Shown here: piece by piece, positions 53,225 through 61,683 of the stretch
How positions within the stretch are numbered: the first letter of the stretch is position 1
Layout: every line of letters starts with the position of its first letter
Assembly (NCBI GenBank): GCA_023392125.1
Contig: JAEVZS010000022.1
Coordinates: 124,001-188,000, forward strand
Length of the DNA: 64,000 bases
Direction: 5' to 3'
From: Bacteroidota bacterium
GTDB taxonomy: Bacteria; Bacteroidota; Bacteroidia; Cytophagales; Cytophagaceae
Translations under genes and position numbers: made by a program
The notes under the pieces: generated by a model
What the model saw: only the letters and a program-made list of their open reading frames with translations
Database searches by the model: none
Told to the model about the DNA's origin: nothing

Positions 53225-54055
53225 ATGAAAGATCAATCCAATAAGCGATTTTCAAAGAAGACATCTTCGCATCCATCCTCTGAGAAAAAACATTCCACTG
53301 CAAACTCCGGCTCTTCTTCCCAAAGTACCAATCAGGATAATGAGTTGATCAGGCTTAACCGGTATATTTCCAATGCGGGTATTTGCTCACGTAGAGACGC
53401 GGACAAACTGATCGAGCAGGGTGAGATCTCCGTAAACGGAGAAATAATAACCTCGCTGGGAACCAAAGTTCATCCGACAGATCGTGTCAGATACAAAAAC
53501 AAGATCCTGAAAAGAGAGCATCACATCTATGTTTTGCTGAATAAGCCTAAGGATTTTATTACAACAATGGATGATCCTCAAAACCGCAGAACAGTAATGG
53601 ATCTGGTAAAACAGGCGGGAAATGAGCGAATATATCCTGTTGGCCGGCTTGATAGAAATACCACAGGTCTTCTTCTGCTTACCAATGATGGAGAACTTGC
53701 CGATTTCCTTACTCATCCGAGCAACAGAATTCAGAAAATTTATCAGGTAGATCTTGATCGCCCTGTTTCTCCTGAAGACTTTGAAGCTATACAAAAAGGT
53801 ATCGAACTGGAAGATGGTCCTATTAAACCGGATGATGTTCAGATCTTATCAAAAGATCGAAAAATACTTGGCATCGAGATCCATGAAGGCAGAAACCGGA
53901 TCGTTCGCAGGATATTTGAACATTTCCGATACGAAGTTGTCCGGTTAGACCGCGTTATGTATGCCGGTCTAACAAAAAAAGATCTGATAAGAGGAAAATG
54001 GAGATTCTTAAATCCCAAAGAAGTGCTAAACTTAAAACACTTTAATAAAAAGTAA
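53225..54055 (+). CDS. rluB: rRNA pseudouridine synthase, RluB/RsuA family
   Basis: 276 aa. A Ser/Lys/Gln-rich N-terminal tail (~1-40) is followed by an S4 RNA-binding domain (IRLNRYISNAGICSRRDADKLI, ~42-63). The catalytic domain has Asp143 in GRLDRNTTGLLLLTNDGEL and the C-terminal GRNRIVRRIFEHF. It isomerises uridine in rRNA; the exact site (23S versus 16S) is inferred as RluB-type. Located 49 bp after scpB, a widespread pairing. Confidence 0.9.
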   Translation: MKDQSNKRFSKKTSSHPSSEKKHSTANSGSSSQSTNQDNELIRLNRYISNAGICSRRDADKLIEQGEISVNGEIITSLGTKVHPTDRVRYKNKILKREHHIYVLLNKPKDFITTMDDPQNRRTVMDLVKQAGNERIYPVGRLDRNTTGLLLLTNDGELADFLTHPSNRIQKIYQVDLDRPVSPEDFEAIQKGIELEDGPIKPDDVQILSKDRKILGIEIHEGRNRIVRRIFEHFRYEVVRLDRVMYAGLTKKDLIRGKWRFLNPKEVLNLKHFNKK

Positions 54056-54109
54056 AGACTTCCAATACTGTCCAAAGCAGAAGCCTCTAATATTTTTCTA
54101 TAATTCTTT

Positions 54110-54139
54110 AAGAGTACACGTGTAAACGTATACTCTTTT
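54110..54139 (+). terminator. Probable terminator after rluB
   Basis: 11-bp stem with one mismatch (AAGAGTACACG at 54110-54120, CGTATACTCTT at 54127-54137) and a short T run. The U tract is weak. Confidence 0.5.
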
Positions 54140-54602
54140 AAACCCTTTGTGTGAAGCAATATCCTAGTTATCCTCTCTGCATTAGCTTCCTTCCCTTCAG
54201 GATACACTACATCATTATGGAAACAATACAACAATAAGCTTGCTGCTGACCATCCTTTTTTCTCTTAAGTCTTCCGGGAAGTTAAACCTTACCTCAACAT
54301 TTCACGCAAAGTTAGCATAGTCCCTGAATATATCCCGATTCAAATAATTCTATCAGATCTCTTGCTTTCACAACAACAAACCTTACAAATGCATGCTGTT
54401 CTTATTCAAAACACTCACATACAATTTAACAAAGATCCTTGAGAGAAATCTAAAAAAATTATTATTATAAGGCAAAAACAAAAACCCAGATAAAGATTTG
54501 AAAGTATACTAATAACTAATGAGAGAAAAGGTCAATAGATACTTTTCAGGTGAAAACCTGCTAACGAATTAATTACATAAAAAAATGCACCTGTGCAGCA
54601 AC
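54140..54602. other. Gene-free AT-rich stretch
   Basis: About 460 bp between rluB and the tRNA terminator with no credible reading frame. The only structure noted is a small hairpin CAGGT-GAAA-ACCTG (54547-54560) with a GNRA-type loop. No known RNA family was recognised. Confidence 0.5.
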
Positions 54603-54629
54603 AAAAAAGCCCTTCTTTAGAAGGGCTTT
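54603..54629 (-). terminator. Intrinsic terminator after tRNA-Phe
   Basis: Perfect 11-bp stem (54606-54616, 54619-54629) with a 2-nt centre. On the minus strand it is followed by a run of U (plus-strand A tract 54603-54608). Confidence 0.9.
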
Positions 54630-54635
54630 GGAAGG

Positions 54636-54708
54636 TGGTGACGAATGGAATCGAACCATCGACACAAGGATTTTCAGTCCTTTGCTCTACCAACTGAGCT
54701 ACGTCACC
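54636..54708 (-). tRNA. tRNA-Phe (anticodon GAA)
   Basis: 73-nt cloverleaf on the minus strand. Acceptor stem GGTGACG / CGTCACC with discriminator A; D-arm GCTCAGTTGGTAGAGC; anticodon arm GGACTGAAAATCC with anticodon GAA; T-arm with GGTTCGATTCC. The CCA end is not encoded (the genome reads CCT), so CCA addition is needed, as usual in Bacteroidota. Confidence 0.95.
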
Positions 54709-54730
54709 ATCACTTTGTTTTAAAGTGGTG

Positions 54731-54761
54731 CAAAGATATACCTTTTTGTATTGAGTACAAA
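54731..54761 (-). promoter_or_regulatory. Bacteroidota-type promoter of tRNA-Phe
   Basis: On the minus strand, TTTG (54758-54761), 19-bp spacer, TATCTTTG (54731-54738): an exact match to the Bacteroidota consensus. The tRNA 5' end is 22 bp downstream of the -7 box. Confidence 0.75.
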
Positions 54762-54779
54762 ATTTATTTACTAAACTTG
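54751..54779 (+). promoter_or_regulatory. Possible promoter of the Fe-S protein operon, overlapping the tRNA-Phe promoter
   Basis: TTG at 54751-54753, 18-bp spacer, TAAACTTG at 54772-54779 (one mismatch). Its upstream box interleaves with the tRNA-Phe -33 box on the other strand. Confidence 0.35.
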
Positions 54780-54790
54780 TAAAAAAAATT

Positions 54791-56125
54791 ATGGCATATT
54801 TATCTCAGGTTATTTTTATCCTAATTCTGGGCATTACTGCATATTTGATTTTTACCCGTATCAAACGAATCAGTTCAAACATACGTCTGGGTAGATCTGC
54901 CGACCGGTCAGACAATATTGGTCAGAGAATAAAGAATGTCCTGCTGGTCGCTTTTGGTCAGAAAAAGATGTTTAAGCGCCCTGTTCCGGCTATCCTCCAT
55001 TTATTTGTCTATCTTGGCTTCCTTATTGTTAATATTGAGATCCTCGAAATCGTTATTGATGGTTTTTCCGGCAGACACAGAATTTTTGCTCCGTATTTTG
55101 GCACACTATATCCTTATTTCATAGGGTTCTTCGAGTTTTTTGCTGTTACAGTACTTATTTCATGTCTGATTTTCCTGATCAGAAGAAACATTCTTAAAGT
55201 AAACCGCTTCAGTGGAATTGAGATGCGTAAATGGCCCAGGCTGGATGCAAATATCATTCTGGTCGTTGAAATACTTCTAATGATTGCACTACTTACCATG
55301 AACGCTTCCGATGTTGCTCTCCAGCAAAAGGCACATGCCGGATATCCGCAAACCGGTGCCTTCTTCTTTAGCGGTGTTCTGGTTTCATCATTGAGCAATC
55401 TTACTACCGGTACGCTGATATTTATTGAGCGATTCACCTGGTGGTTTCACATTATAGGGATTTTTGCTTTTGCCGTATACGTTTTTTCTGATTCAAAGCA
55501 CTTGCATATTTTCATGGCTTTCCCTAACACGTTCTATGGTAAACTAAGACCTCAGGGCTATTGGAACAACATGCCATCTGTCACAAAAGAGGTGAAACTT
55601 ATGCTTAATATAAGCGATCCGGTGCAGACAGACGAAAACAATCCTTCAGATACCCCTGAGCGTTTCGGCGCCAAAGACGTAACAGACCTGTCCTGGAAAA
55701 ACCTGATGGATGCCTATACCTGCACAGAATGTGGTCGTTGTACATCCAATTGTCCTGCCAATATTACCGGCAAAAAACTTTCTCCCCGTAAAATCATGAT
55801 GGATACACGCGACAGACTGGAAGAGCTGGGCGAAAATATTCGCAAAAACGGAGTGGCTGCCAGTGACAACAAATCTTTGTTGGGAGACTACATCAGTGAA
55901 GAAGAAATTATGGCCTGTACTACATGCAGCGCATGTGTAGAAGCTTGTCCTGTTCTGATTGATCCATTAGATATCATCGTTCAACTCCGTCGCTACAAGA
56001 TTATGGAAGAAGCGCAAGCTCCTTCATCATGGAACAGCATGTTTTCCAATATTGAAAACAACTTTGCTCCCTGGAAATTCTCTCCTTCCGACCGGTACAA
56101 CTGGGTTGAAAAATTAAATAATTAA
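54791..56125 (+). CDS. Membrane Fe-S protein (heterodisulfide reductase/nitrate reductase gamma-like)
   Basis: 444 aa. Five or so N-terminal membrane helices (~5-25, 65-87, 100-128, 155-173, 215-240) resemble cytochrome b-type NarI/HdrE domains. A cytoplasmic part follows with two 4Fe-4S motifs: CTECGRCTSNCP (~311-322) and CTTCSACVEACPV (~377-389). It probably passes electrons between the quinone pool and a soluble partner. The next gene encodes the matching CCG-domain subunit, 7 bp downstream. The physiological donor and acceptor are not evident. Confidence 0.88.
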   Translation: MAYLSQVIFILILGITAYLIFTRIKRISSNIRLGRSADRSDNIGQRIKNVLLVAFGQKKMFKRPVPAILHLFVYLGFLIVNIEILEIVIDGFSGRHRIFAPYFGTLYPYFIGFFEFFAVTVLISCLIFLIRRNILKVNRFSGIEMRKWPRLDANIILVVEILLMIALLTMNASDVALQQKAHAGYPQTGAFFFSGVLVSSLSNLTTGTLIFIERFTWWFHIIGIFAFAVYVFSDSKHLHIFMAFPNTFYGKLRPQGYWNNMPSVTKEVKLMLNISDPVQTDENNPSDTPERFGAKDVTDLSWKNLMDAYTCTECGRCTSNCPANITGKKLSPRKIMMDTRDRLEELGENIRKNGVAASDNKSLLGDYISEEEIMACTTCSACVEACPVLIDPLDIIVQLRRYKIMEEAQAPSSWNSMFSNIENNFAPWKFSPSDRYNWVEKLNN

Positions 56126-56132
56126 AAAGATT

Positions 56133-56927
56133 ATGGCAGATAAAAATTATAAAGCTCCTTTAGTATCCGAATTTATGGCAAGAGGAGAAACACCGGAAGT
56201 TTTATTCTGGGTAGGGTGCGCAGGATCCTTTGACGACCGTTATAAGGCTGTCACCATTGCATTTGCCAAAATTCTCAATGAAGCAGGTATATCATTTGCT
56301 GTCCTGGGACCTGAAGAATCATGTACCGGAGAACCTGCCAAAAGAGCCGGCAATGAGTTTCTCTATCAGATGATGGCAATCTCCAATATTCAGTTGCTAA
56401 ACAGCTACAATATAAAAAAGATAGTTACAGCCTGCCCGCATTGCTTCAACATCATGAAAAATGATTATCCGGAACTCGGAGGCAATTATGAAGTAACCCA
56501 CCATTCAACATTTCTTCAACAACTTATCGATACAGGGAAACTTAAAGTAGAAGGCGGAGCGTTTAAAGGAAAGAAAATCACGTTCCATGATTCCTGCTAT
56601 CTGGGTCGGGCAAACAGCATATACGAAGCGCCCCGAAACCTGATTGAAAAGCTTGACGCTGATCTTGTAGAGATGAAAAGATGCCGGAGCAAAGGTTTAT
56701 GCTGTGGAGCCGGAGGAGCTCAAATGTTTAAAGAGCCGGAACCAGGCAAAAAGGATATTAATATTGAACGAGTTGAAGAAGCTCTTGATACAGGAGCGCA
56801 GGTTATCGCTTCAGCCTGCCCGTTTTGCATGACTATGCTGGCAGATGGTATTAAGAGTAAAGAGAAAGAAAATCAGGTAATGGTATATGATATTGTTGAA
56901 CTGATTGCCAAAGCCAAAAACTTATAA
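56133..56927 (+). CDS. CCG-domain Fe-S protein (HdrB/GlpC/LutA-like)
   Basis: 264 aa. Two cysteine-rich CCG domains: one around TACPHCFNIMKNDYP (~90-104) and HDSCYLGR, the other LCCGAGGAQMFKEPEP (~189-204) and ASACPFCMTML. An early WVGCAGSFDDR also belongs to the first domain. CCG domains bind non-cubane or 4Fe-4S clusters in HdrB, GlpC and LutA. Forms a two-subunit membrane redox complex with the upstream gene by inference. A lactate or disulfide substrate cannot be decided. Confidence 0.88.
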   Translation: MADKNYKAPLVSEFMARGETPEVLFWVGCAGSFDDRYKAVTIAFAKILNEAGISFAVLGPEESCTGEPAKRAGNEFLYQMMAISNIQLLNSYNIKKIVTACPHCFNIMKNDYPELGGNYEVTHHSTFLQQLIDTGKLKVEGGAFKGKKITFHDSCYLGRANSIYEAPRNLIEKLDADLVEMKRCRSKGLCCGAGGAQMFKEPEPGKKDINIERVEEALDTGAQVIASACPFCMTMLADGIKSKEKENQVMVYDIVELIAKAKNL

Positions 56928-56929
56928 CT

Positions 56930-57418
56930 ATGTTTGTTGATTTCGATACTTTACCCGCTGATGCAAAGATCTGGGTATATCAGGCAGACCGACGACTTAA
57001 TGATACTGAATTGGAGAGCCTTGGAAGCAGATTCAGAATATTTTCCGACTCATGGGACAGTCACGGGAAGAACCTGAGAAATTCATTCCGCTTTTTTCAT
57101 AACTATTTCATCGTTATTGGAGTTGATGAGAATTATACAACGGCAAGCGGCTGTTCCATCGACAAATCTGTAGATTTTATCCGTAAAACCGAACAGGAAT
57201 TTATGGTTAATTTCCTTGACAGATCAAGGATTGCCTTCGAAATAGATAATGTTATACAACAATATTCGTTTAATAATCTGAAGATGTATATAAATAATCA
57301 AACCATCAGACCTGAGAATTTGATGTTTAACAATACTGTTGCCACTATGGATGAATTCAGAAAAAAATGGAAAATTCCTGCCGGCGAAACATGGATTTCT
57401 AAATATTTCAATAAATAA
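56930..57418 (+). CDS. Small conserved Bacteroidota protein (often labelled ABC transporter ATPase)
   Basis: 162 aa, soluble. Start MFVDFDTLPADAKIWVYQADR, middle FFHNYFIVIGVDENYTTASGCSIDKSVDFIR, end FRKKWKIPAGETWISKYF. No Walker A, signature or Walker B motif is present, so an ABC ATPase label would be unsupported. It starts 2 bp after the CCG-domain gene and is probably co-transcribed. Function unknown. Confidence 0.8.
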   Translation: MFVDFDTLPADAKIWVYQADRRLNDTELESLGSRFRIFSDSWDSHGKNLRNSFRFFHNYFIVIGVDENYTTASGCSIDKSVDFIRKTEQEFMVNFLDRSRIAFEIDNVIQQYSFNNLKMYINNQTIRPENLMFNNTVATMDEFRKKWKIPAGETWISKYFNK

Positions 57419-57430
57419 AAAAGAATTATT

Positions 57431-57438
57431 TATATTTG
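57431..57438 (+). promoter_or_regulatory. Possible -7 promoter element of the PorE-like gene
   Basis: TATATTTG, giving a leader of roughly 95 nt before ATG 57542. No clear -33 element. Confidence 0.35.
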
Positions 57439-57541
57439 TAAGATTTTCGTTATCTTTAAAGTTATTTAACCTTTTGTATACCAATGGTTGCCTAACTTAT
57501 TGATGCAAAAACAAAAAAATCTAAAAGCTACCCAAATTAAA

Positions 57542-59524
57542 ATGAACAAACGTAATATTGTCATTTTTTTCGTTGCCTTGTTAGCAGTTGCCGCCTGCAC
57601 GCCGAAAGCAACAAAATTGTTTTCTAAAGGAGAAAAGGAATATAACATGGCTGCCTACCAGACAGCTATAGAAAACTATAAGCAGGCAATAGCAAAAGGT
57701 TACCATGAAGGCTCTGTCGCCAATTACCGGATTGCCGAAGCGCTCAAAAAATCCAACAGGATTCATGAAGCAGAGCAGTACTATGCCAAAGCAGTTAACA
57801 GTAATCTGAAAGAAGATGAAGCTGTTTTCTGGTATGCCTACTCTCTGAAAGCCAATGGGAAATACGAAAACGCTAAAGAGCAGTTCAAAAGATATATTGC
57901 TCAGGGCAGCAACTTTGATCTTGTCAACAGGGCAAAAAGAGAAGTTGAAAACATAGAGGCTATCAGCCACATATTGGAAAATCCTGCTGAGTATGAAGTG
58001 AGAAATCTGGAAGAATTAAATACTTCCAATGCTGAATACTCTCCTTTTATGAGCAAAGGTAAGCTATATTATACTTCCAACAAGGGCATAACCAAAATGC
58101 ATACAGCGAACAATACCGGATTCACTGATATTTTTGAGTTTATCTTTGATGGAGTTGATCGTTTCTCAGGCCAGGCTAAACCTTTGCCTAATCAGATCAA
58201 TACAAATGACGCCCATGAAGCAACACCTATATTCTCCAAAGATGGAAAAACAATGTATTTTTCGAGAGGGAATACAGGAAATAAAAAAGGACGTAAGGAA
58301 GTTGACATTTATATGTCCAGACTTCAGAATGGTGTCTGGTCAGAGCCTGAGCTATTACCATTTTGCGGAGAAACATCCTGGGATTCCTCTCCGGCACTTT
58401 CTCCGGATGGCAAAAAATTATACTTCGCATCAAACAGAGATGACAAAGATGCACAGGGCGGTATTGACATATATGTTGCTACCATCGACAGTACCGGCAA
58501 GTGGGGTAATGTAAGAAACCTCGGAGCTCCTGTTAATACCAGAGGCAACGACATGTTTCCTTACATTGATGATTTTGGCAACTTTTATTTCTCCTCCGAT
58601 GGTCATCCAACCCTTGGCTCTCTCGATATATTCAAGATAGTGGAAGATGAAAACGGAGACATGGTAATAAAGAATCTTGGGCGCCCCATTAACAGTCCTT
58701 ACGAAGACTTCGCTCTTTATGCAATCGACAGTGTGACAGGTTATTTCAGCTCAAACAGACCAGAAGGAAAAGGTGATGATGACATTTACGAATACAATGC
58801 ATATAAGAATGCTATTTACGTTGTTCAGGGAGTTACTGTATCCGAAGACAGTAATCTGGTAATATCCAATGCTCTGATTACGATCACTAATATGCAGGGT
58901 GACACAGTTGCCCGGATAACCTCTGACGAAAATGGCAAGTTCACATACCCTGCAGAACCAGAGCAGGAATACAATGTAACTGCCAGCCGGGATGGCTTCC
59001 TGTTCTATGAAAGCAAATTCTCAACAGTTGGAAAAACAGTAGATAAAAAGAAACTGAAACCAGGCGACAACGAGGTCGTAATCGAACAAACAATCGCAAT
59101 GAAGAGAAAAGCAGTCGGAATTGTCTTTGTTATTGACAATGTTTATTATGACTTCGACAAATGGGATATACGTCCGGATGCAGAAATTTCATTGAATACG
59201 GTTGTTGATTTCCTTCAGAAGAATCCTGATATCAATATAGAGCTTAGCTCACACACTGATGAAAGAGGAGCTGCGAAATATAACCGCGATCTTTCACAGA
59301 AACGGGCACAGTCTGCTGTAAATTACATCATATCCAAAGGGATAGATGCTGAAAGAATTGTAGCAAAAGGTTACGGTAAAGACAAGCCGTTAATCCGCAA
59401 TGCTCAGACAGAAGAAGAACATCAGAAAAACAGACGTACAGAGGTTGAAGTAACCAATATATCAGATCCGAACATTAAAATAATTAAAAAAGGCGAAGAG
59501 GATCTGCTGACAACCCAGCCTTAA
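57542..59524 (+). CDS. porE: PorE-like OmpA-family lipoprotein (TPR, WD40-like propeller, CRD, OmpA domain)
   Basis: 660 aa from ATG 57542, where the lipoprotein signal starts (MNKRNIVIFFVALLAVAAC, Cys19); TTG/ATG codons upstream precede the signal. Domain order: TPR repeats (~25-120), PD40/WD40-like propeller blades (~150-430, for example ATPIFSKDGKTMYFSRG, SSPALSPDGKKLYFASN), carboxypeptidase-regulatory-like domain (~425-510), and a C-terminal OmpA domain (~540-640: VYYDFDKWDIRPDA, LSSHTDERGAAKYNRDLSQKRA). This order equals that described for P. gingivalis PorE, which ties the T9SS to peptidoglycan. Other Bacteroidota have several proteins of this type, so the symbol is provisional. A terminator follows. 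Confidence 0.8.
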   Translation: MNKRNIVIFFVALLAVAACTPKATKLFSKGEKEYNMAAYQTAIENYKQAIAKGYHEGSVANYRIAEALKKSNRIHEAEQYYAKAVNSNLKEDEAVFWYAYSLKANGKYENAKEQFKRYIAQGSNFDLVNRAKREVENIEAISHILENPAEYEVRNLEELNTSNAEYSPFMSKGKLYYTSNKGITKMHTANNTGFTDIFEFIFDGVDRFSGQAKPLPNQINTNDAHEATPIFSKDGKTMYFSRGNTGNKKGRKEVDIYMSRLQNGVWSEPELLPFCGETSWDSSPALSPDGKKLYFASNRDDKDAQGGIDIYVATIDSTGKWGNVRNLGAPVNTRGNDMFPYIDDFGNFYFSSDGHPTLGSLDIFKIVEDENGDMVIKNLGRPINSPYEDFALYAIDSVTGYFSSNRPEGKGDDDIYEYNAYKNAIYVVQGVTVSEDSNLVISNALITITNMQGDTVARITSDENGKFTYPAEPEQEYNVTASRDGFLFYESKFSTVGKTVDKKKLKPGDNEVVIEQTIAMKRKAVGIVFVIDNVYYDFDKWDIRPDAEISLNTVVDFLQKNPDINIELSSHTDERGAAKYNRDLSQKRAQSAVNYIISKGIDAERIVAKGYGKDKPLIRNAQTEEEHQKNRRTEVEVTNISDPNIKIIKKGEEDLLTTQP

Positions 59525-59550
59525 TTTCCCGCATAGAAATTATACAATAA

Positions 59551-59577
59551 AAGTCCCGTTAGATTCGGGACTTTTTT
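59551..59577 (+). terminator. Intrinsic terminator after the PorE-like gene
   Basis: Perfect 8-bp stem AAGTCCCG / CGGGACTT (59551-59558, 59566-59573) with a 7-nt loop and a T run. The T run overlaps the purM -7 element. Confidence 0.85.
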
Positions 59578-59584
59578 ATTTTTG
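59577..59584 (+). promoter_or_regulatory. Likely -7 promoter element of purM
   Basis: TATTTTTG followed by CAG, 30 bp before the ATG. It is embedded in the terminator tail of the preceding gene. Confidence 0.4.
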
Positions 59585-59614
59585 CAGATATTCAATTTTC
59601 ACACATAAATAATA

Positions 59615-60781
59615 ATGGCAGAAGACAGATATATGCAGCGTGGAGTTTCATCCGGCAAGGAAGAAGTGCACGCTGCGATCAGCAAAATTGACAAAGGCCT
59701 TTTCCCAAAAGCATTTTGCAAAGTTGTTCCGGATATTCTGGGCGGTGATGAGCAATATTGCACAATAATGCATGCCGATGGAGCTGGTACCAAATCTTCA
59801 CTGGCATATATGTACTGGAAAGAAACCGGAGACTTATCTGTGTGGAAGGGAATTGCCCAGGATGCCATCGTTATGAATACAGATGATCTGCTGTGTGTCG
59901 GAGCGACTAATAATATTCTGCTTTCTTCTACAATAGGCAGAAACAAGAATCTGATTCCGGGCGAAGTAATTGCAGCAATTATTAACGGCACAGAAGAAGT
60001 TCTGCAAATGCTGAGAGATAATGGAATCGGCATATACAGCACTGGCGGAGAAACCGCAGATGTCGGAGATCTGGTACGAACTATTATCGTAGACAGCACT
60101 GTTACGTGCCGAATGAGAAAGGATCATGTCATAACCAATGACGGAATCGGGCCCGGACAGGTAATTGTAGGCTTTGCCTCTTACGGTCAGGCTACGTACG
60201 AATCAGATTATAATGGAGGAATGGGAAGTAACGGCCTGACCTCCGCCAGGCATGATGTATTTGCCAACTATCTTGCCGGTAAATATAAGGAAAGCTATGA
60301 TCCTCAGGTTCCGGCCAGCCTGGTCTACTCCGGAACAAAACAGTTAACCGATGCCATTGAAGGGCTGAAAATTGATGCAGGTAAACTTGTTCTTTCTCCG
60401 ACAAGGACCTATGCTCCGTTAATGAAAAAAATTCTTGATCATCACAGGCAGTCAATTGGCGGTATTATTCATTGCAGCGGGGGTGGTCAAACAAAAATCC
60501 TTCATTTTATTGATCAGCATCATATTATCAAAGACCGGTTATTGCCGGTACCGCCTCTTTTCAGGATGATTCAGGAAGAAAGCAATACCTCATGGCAGGA
60601 AATGTTCAAAGTTTTCAATATGGGTCATCGCCTTGAAATATACACTGATGAACAATCTGCAACTGAGATGATTGATATCGCAAAATCGTTTAATATTGAG
60701 GCAGCGATTATTGGCAGGGTTGAATCATCTCCAATTAAAAAACTCACTATACAGATGGGATCCGAGACTTTCAATTACTAA
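59615..60781 (+). CDS. purM: Phosphoribosylformylglycinamidine cyclo-ligase (AIR synthase)
   Basis: 388 aa. PurM landmarks: MQRGVSSGKEEVHAA near the start, HADGAGTKSSLAYM (~52-65), DAIVMNTDDLLCVGA (~88-102), STGGETADVGD (~146-156) and GIIHCSGGGQTKIL (~285-298). The ATP-dependent enzyme closes the imidazole ring of aminoimidazole ribotide. It is the longer Bacteroidota form. Single gene; its end overlaps the convergent UbiA-like gene by 11 bp. Confidence 0.94.
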   Translation: MAEDRYMQRGVSSGKEEVHAAISKIDKGLFPKAFCKVVPDILGGDEQYCTIMHADGAGTKSSLAYMYWKETGDLSVWKGIAQDAIVMNTDDLLCVGATNNILLSSTIGRNKNLIPGEVIAAIINGTEEVLQMLRDNGIGIYSTGGETADVGDLVRTIIVDSTVTCRMRKDHVITNDGIGPGQVIVGFASYGQATYESDYNGGMGSNGLTSARHDVFANYLAGKYKESYDPQVPASLVYSGTKQLTDAIEGLKIDAGKLVLSPTRTYAPLMKKILDHHRQSIGGIIHCSGGGQTKILHFIDQHHIIKDRLLPVPPLFRMIQEESNTSWQEMFKVFNMGHRLEIYTDEQSATEMIDIAKSFNIEAAIIGRVESSPIKKLTIQMGSETFNY

Positions 60782-61628
60782 AAAGAACAGCAAAGGAATA
60801 AAGAATTATTAAGCCATCTCCGGCAAAGCTATAGAAGTAATCGTTTTGATTTTCACCTGTAAATATTATAAATGCAGAAGCAGCGGCATCAAAAATAAAT
60901 AAGTGAATTAAAGCTGTTTCTGATACAATAGCAGAAAGCAGAGATAAAATGAGCAAAAAGATGAAACAAACAGCTTTTAGCCCTTTTATCCCTGCTATCG
61001 ATGAAAAGGTCTTTATTCCCTTATCACTATCTGCCTTTATATCCCTTATGTCAAACAGCAGGCAAAGAATTAATAATACTAAAAATCTGATTCCCATAAG
61101 TATTCCTGCTTTATAAGCATACACTTCGTATATATTCGTATTTGCTTGCAAAAGTGGCAACAAAACACTCACAAGGCTCCAGACTGCTGAGACAACCAAG
61201 GCTTTAATAAAGGGAACTTCACGCAACGCCCAGACTTTTTTATTAATTCTGATACGAAATGAATACGCGAGACTAACCAGCCCGCATGGAACTATGAGCA
61301 AAAAAAGATTGCGGTTCAGGAAGGGCAATGTTCCTGCAATCAGAATAGCCGCCAGTACAAAATTAATTACAAGCAGCTTCTGGTTATTATTAATCCAGTT
61401 TTTTCTGACCGACGAAAACAAAGGATTATTTTGGGAAATCGCATGAACAGAATATATAAACATGACACCAGCCCCTACCAGTATCAGAACCGGAACCTGA
61501 ATCCTTATCTCAAGGGAAAGGCTTCTGACGGACGACATAGTTAAAAGAATCCCGGCCATTGAGATCAGCCAATTTCCAAACAGGAAATAATCAAACAAAC
61601 GTGTAAATAATTGAATCAAAGGTCGCAT
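60771..61628 (-). CDS. UbiA-like polytopic membrane protein
   Basis: 285 aa from ATG 61628. A GTG seven codons upstream reads straight through the atpG terminator and is rejected. About eight hydrophobic segments. The second Asp-rich motif of UbiA prenyltransferases is present as DIRDIKADSDKGIKTF (~205-220). The first (NDxxDxxxD) is missing: the corresponding loop reads SVHAISQNNPLF. A prenyltransferase fold is likely, but activity is doubtful without the first motif. Substrate unknown. It is transcribed separately from the ATP synthase genes. Confidence 0.65.
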   Translation of the reverse strand: MRPLIQLFTRLFDYFLFGNWLISMAGILLTMSSVRSLSLEIRIQVPVLILVGAGVMFIYSVHAISQNNPLFSSVRKNWINNNQKLLVINFVLAAILIAGTLPFLNRNLFLLIVPCGLVSLAYSFRIRINKKVWALREVPFIKALVVSAVWSLVSVLLPLLQANTNIYEVYAYKAGILMGIRFLVLLILCLLFDIRDIKADSDKGIKTFSSIAGIKGLKAVCFIFLLILSLLSAIVSETALIHLFIFDAAASAFIIFTGENQNDYFYSFAGDGLIILYSFAVLFSN

Positions 61629-61633
61629 ACAGC

Positions 61634-61664
61634 AAAAAAAAAAGCTCACTTTGAAGTGAGCTTT
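61634..61664 (-). terminator. Intrinsic terminator after atpG
   Basis: Perfect 11-bp stem (61641-61651, 61654-61664) with a 2-nt centre. A run of ten A on the plus strand (61634-61643) gives the U tract of the minus transcript. Confidence 0.9.
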
Positions 61665-61683
61665 TCTATTTAATATTGACTTT

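Noticed and set aside
53839..54234. 131-codon minus-strand frame at the end of rluB
   Set aside because: Mostly antisense to the conserved catalytic part of rluB, with composition unlike a protein.
56930..57418. ABC transporter ATPase
   Set aside because: No Walker A, Walker B or signature motif and only 162 aa. The common label is not supported by the sequence.
60771..61649. Longer start (GTG 61649) for the UbiA-like gene
   Set aside because: The added codons read through the atpG terminator hairpin and its U tract; ATG 61628 is the natural start.
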